NCBI GenBank assembly: GCA_046330435.1
Contig: JAXLST010000006.1
Span: 1 to 64,000 of the forward strand
Source: Ga0077560 sp046330435
Lineage (GTDB): Bacteria > Actinomycetota > Thermoleophilia > Miltoncostaeales > Miltoncostaeaceae
DNA: 64,000 bases
Direction of reading: 5' to 3'
Below the pieces are notes generated by a model that worked only from the letters and a program-made list of their open reading frames with translations, had not been told where the DNA came from and made no database searches. Both the position numbers and the translations under genes were made by a program. Below, in pieces: positions 63,600 to 64,000 of this stretch. Each line of letters starts with the position of its first letter. The first letter of the stretch is position 1.

Positions 63600-64000
63600 A
63601 TGCCGCCCGTGCCGAAGTGCCTCCCCCGGGCCCTGCCGCCGCTGCTCGCCGCCGCGGCGCTCCTCGCGACCGCCTCCGCCGCCTCGGCGGGGCAGCTGTC
63701 GGTCGACCTGCAGCCGGCCTACGTCGAGGGGCTCACCGGCGCCAACGGCTGGTTCACCGTCTCGGTCACCGCGACCTACACGTGCGAGCCCTCCGGCGAT
63801 GAGATCGTCGTCGCCTGCCCCCCGCAGGAGGTGTTCCGCGACGGCACCGGTGCGGGCCGCGACGCCGGGGAGGACGGGGGCGACGGCGGGGACCGTGCGC
63901 GCGACATCACGCGCACCGCGACGTTCGCGCGCCGCAGCGGGCGCATCCGCACCGACACCGAGCGCGTGGAGTACCGCGGCCGGCCCCTGCGGGTCGACAC
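63600..64000 (+). CDS. Secreted protein, N-terminal part (runs off the window)
   Basis: ATG 63600 opens a frame with no stop to the window end (133 codons). Signal peptide ~1-31 (LLAAAALLATASAASA-G). The mature start LQPAYVEGLTGANGWFTVSVTATYTCEP resembles Ig-like modules of secreted Thermoleophilia proteins (GWY/F-T-V-VT-Y-C pattern), followed by an Asp/Gly-rich stretch. The rest lies outside the window, so domain content is incomplete. Confidence 0.65.
   Translation, partial: MPPVPKCLPRALPPLLAAAALLATASAASAGQLSVDLQPAYVEGLTGANGWFTVSVTATYTCEPSGDEIVVACPPQEVFRDGTGAGRDAGEDGGDGGDRARDITRTATFARRSGRIRTDTERVEYRGRPLRVD

Noticed and set aside
1..64000. CRISPR arrays, insertion sequences with transposase, rRNA genes
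   Set aside because: No regularly spaced repeats, transposase motifs or rRNA-like sequence were seen on either strand.

Overview
The window is very GC-rich, densely coded DNA with frequent GTG/TTG starts and strong GGAGG-type ribosome sites. An F420-dependent G6PDH-family oxidoreductase, a deazaflavin-type nitroreductase and several secreted proteins with C-terminal modules typical of Solirubrobacterales point to a deep-branching actinobacterium of class Thermoleophilia. This assignment is inference from family content; no rRNA gene is present.

Layout. 1-6.2 kb: the 3' end of an AlbA_2/ATPase-type gene, then two direct copies of a ~170-bp sequence that each end in a tRNA-Met 3'-half-like segment (733-910 and 5843-6010). 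These look like integration-site remnants. They bracket an M50-like membrane protease and a large secreted Ig/Calx-beta protein. 6.2-10.7 kb: an inorganic-carbon uptake locus in which the NuoL-like DabB subunit is fused to DabA (DUF2309), with one apparent frameshift, followed by a translationally coupled PII-like gene. 10.7-15.3 kb: a short echo of a Calx-beta gene, an SDR, then a co-directional trio of SLATT-type 2TM protein, MACPF-like/jacalin-like protein and SPFH/stomatin. This trio is the best candidate for an undescribed membrane-acting system.

15.3-36 kb: a large TolB-like secreted propeller, a PAP2-type membrane enzyme, a divergent AraC regulator and methyltransferase/SnoaL pair, a stand-alone LigD polymerase, a GMC oxidoreductase, a secreted sugar-dehydrogenase-like protein, several secreted or lipid-anchored proteins including a cytochrome c, a flavoprotein monooxygenase, an ArsR-SRPBCC operon with a clear operator, and an AcuC-like deacetylase. 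36-49 kb: a cyclic-di-GMP cluster (two tandem paralogous PAS-GGDEF-EAL proteins and a membrane GGDEF protein), a cation-efflux pump, an F420 oxidoreductase, a decayed acyltransferase, an SDR, an FG-GAP protein and CopC.

49-64 kb: a sulfur-relay-like operon (SQR-like flavoprotein, TusE/DsrC-like, DsrE-like), a methyltransferase, an acyl-CoA-ligase-like enzyme, an MMPL exporter divergent from a histidine kinase/response regulator/DUF4097 operon, an RTX-like secreted protein, a DUF5519 gene under a textbook MerR/SoxR-type promoter, a deazaflavin nitroreductase, a LuxR-type AAA regulator with a single-base frameshift, and the start of a secreted protein that runs off the window.
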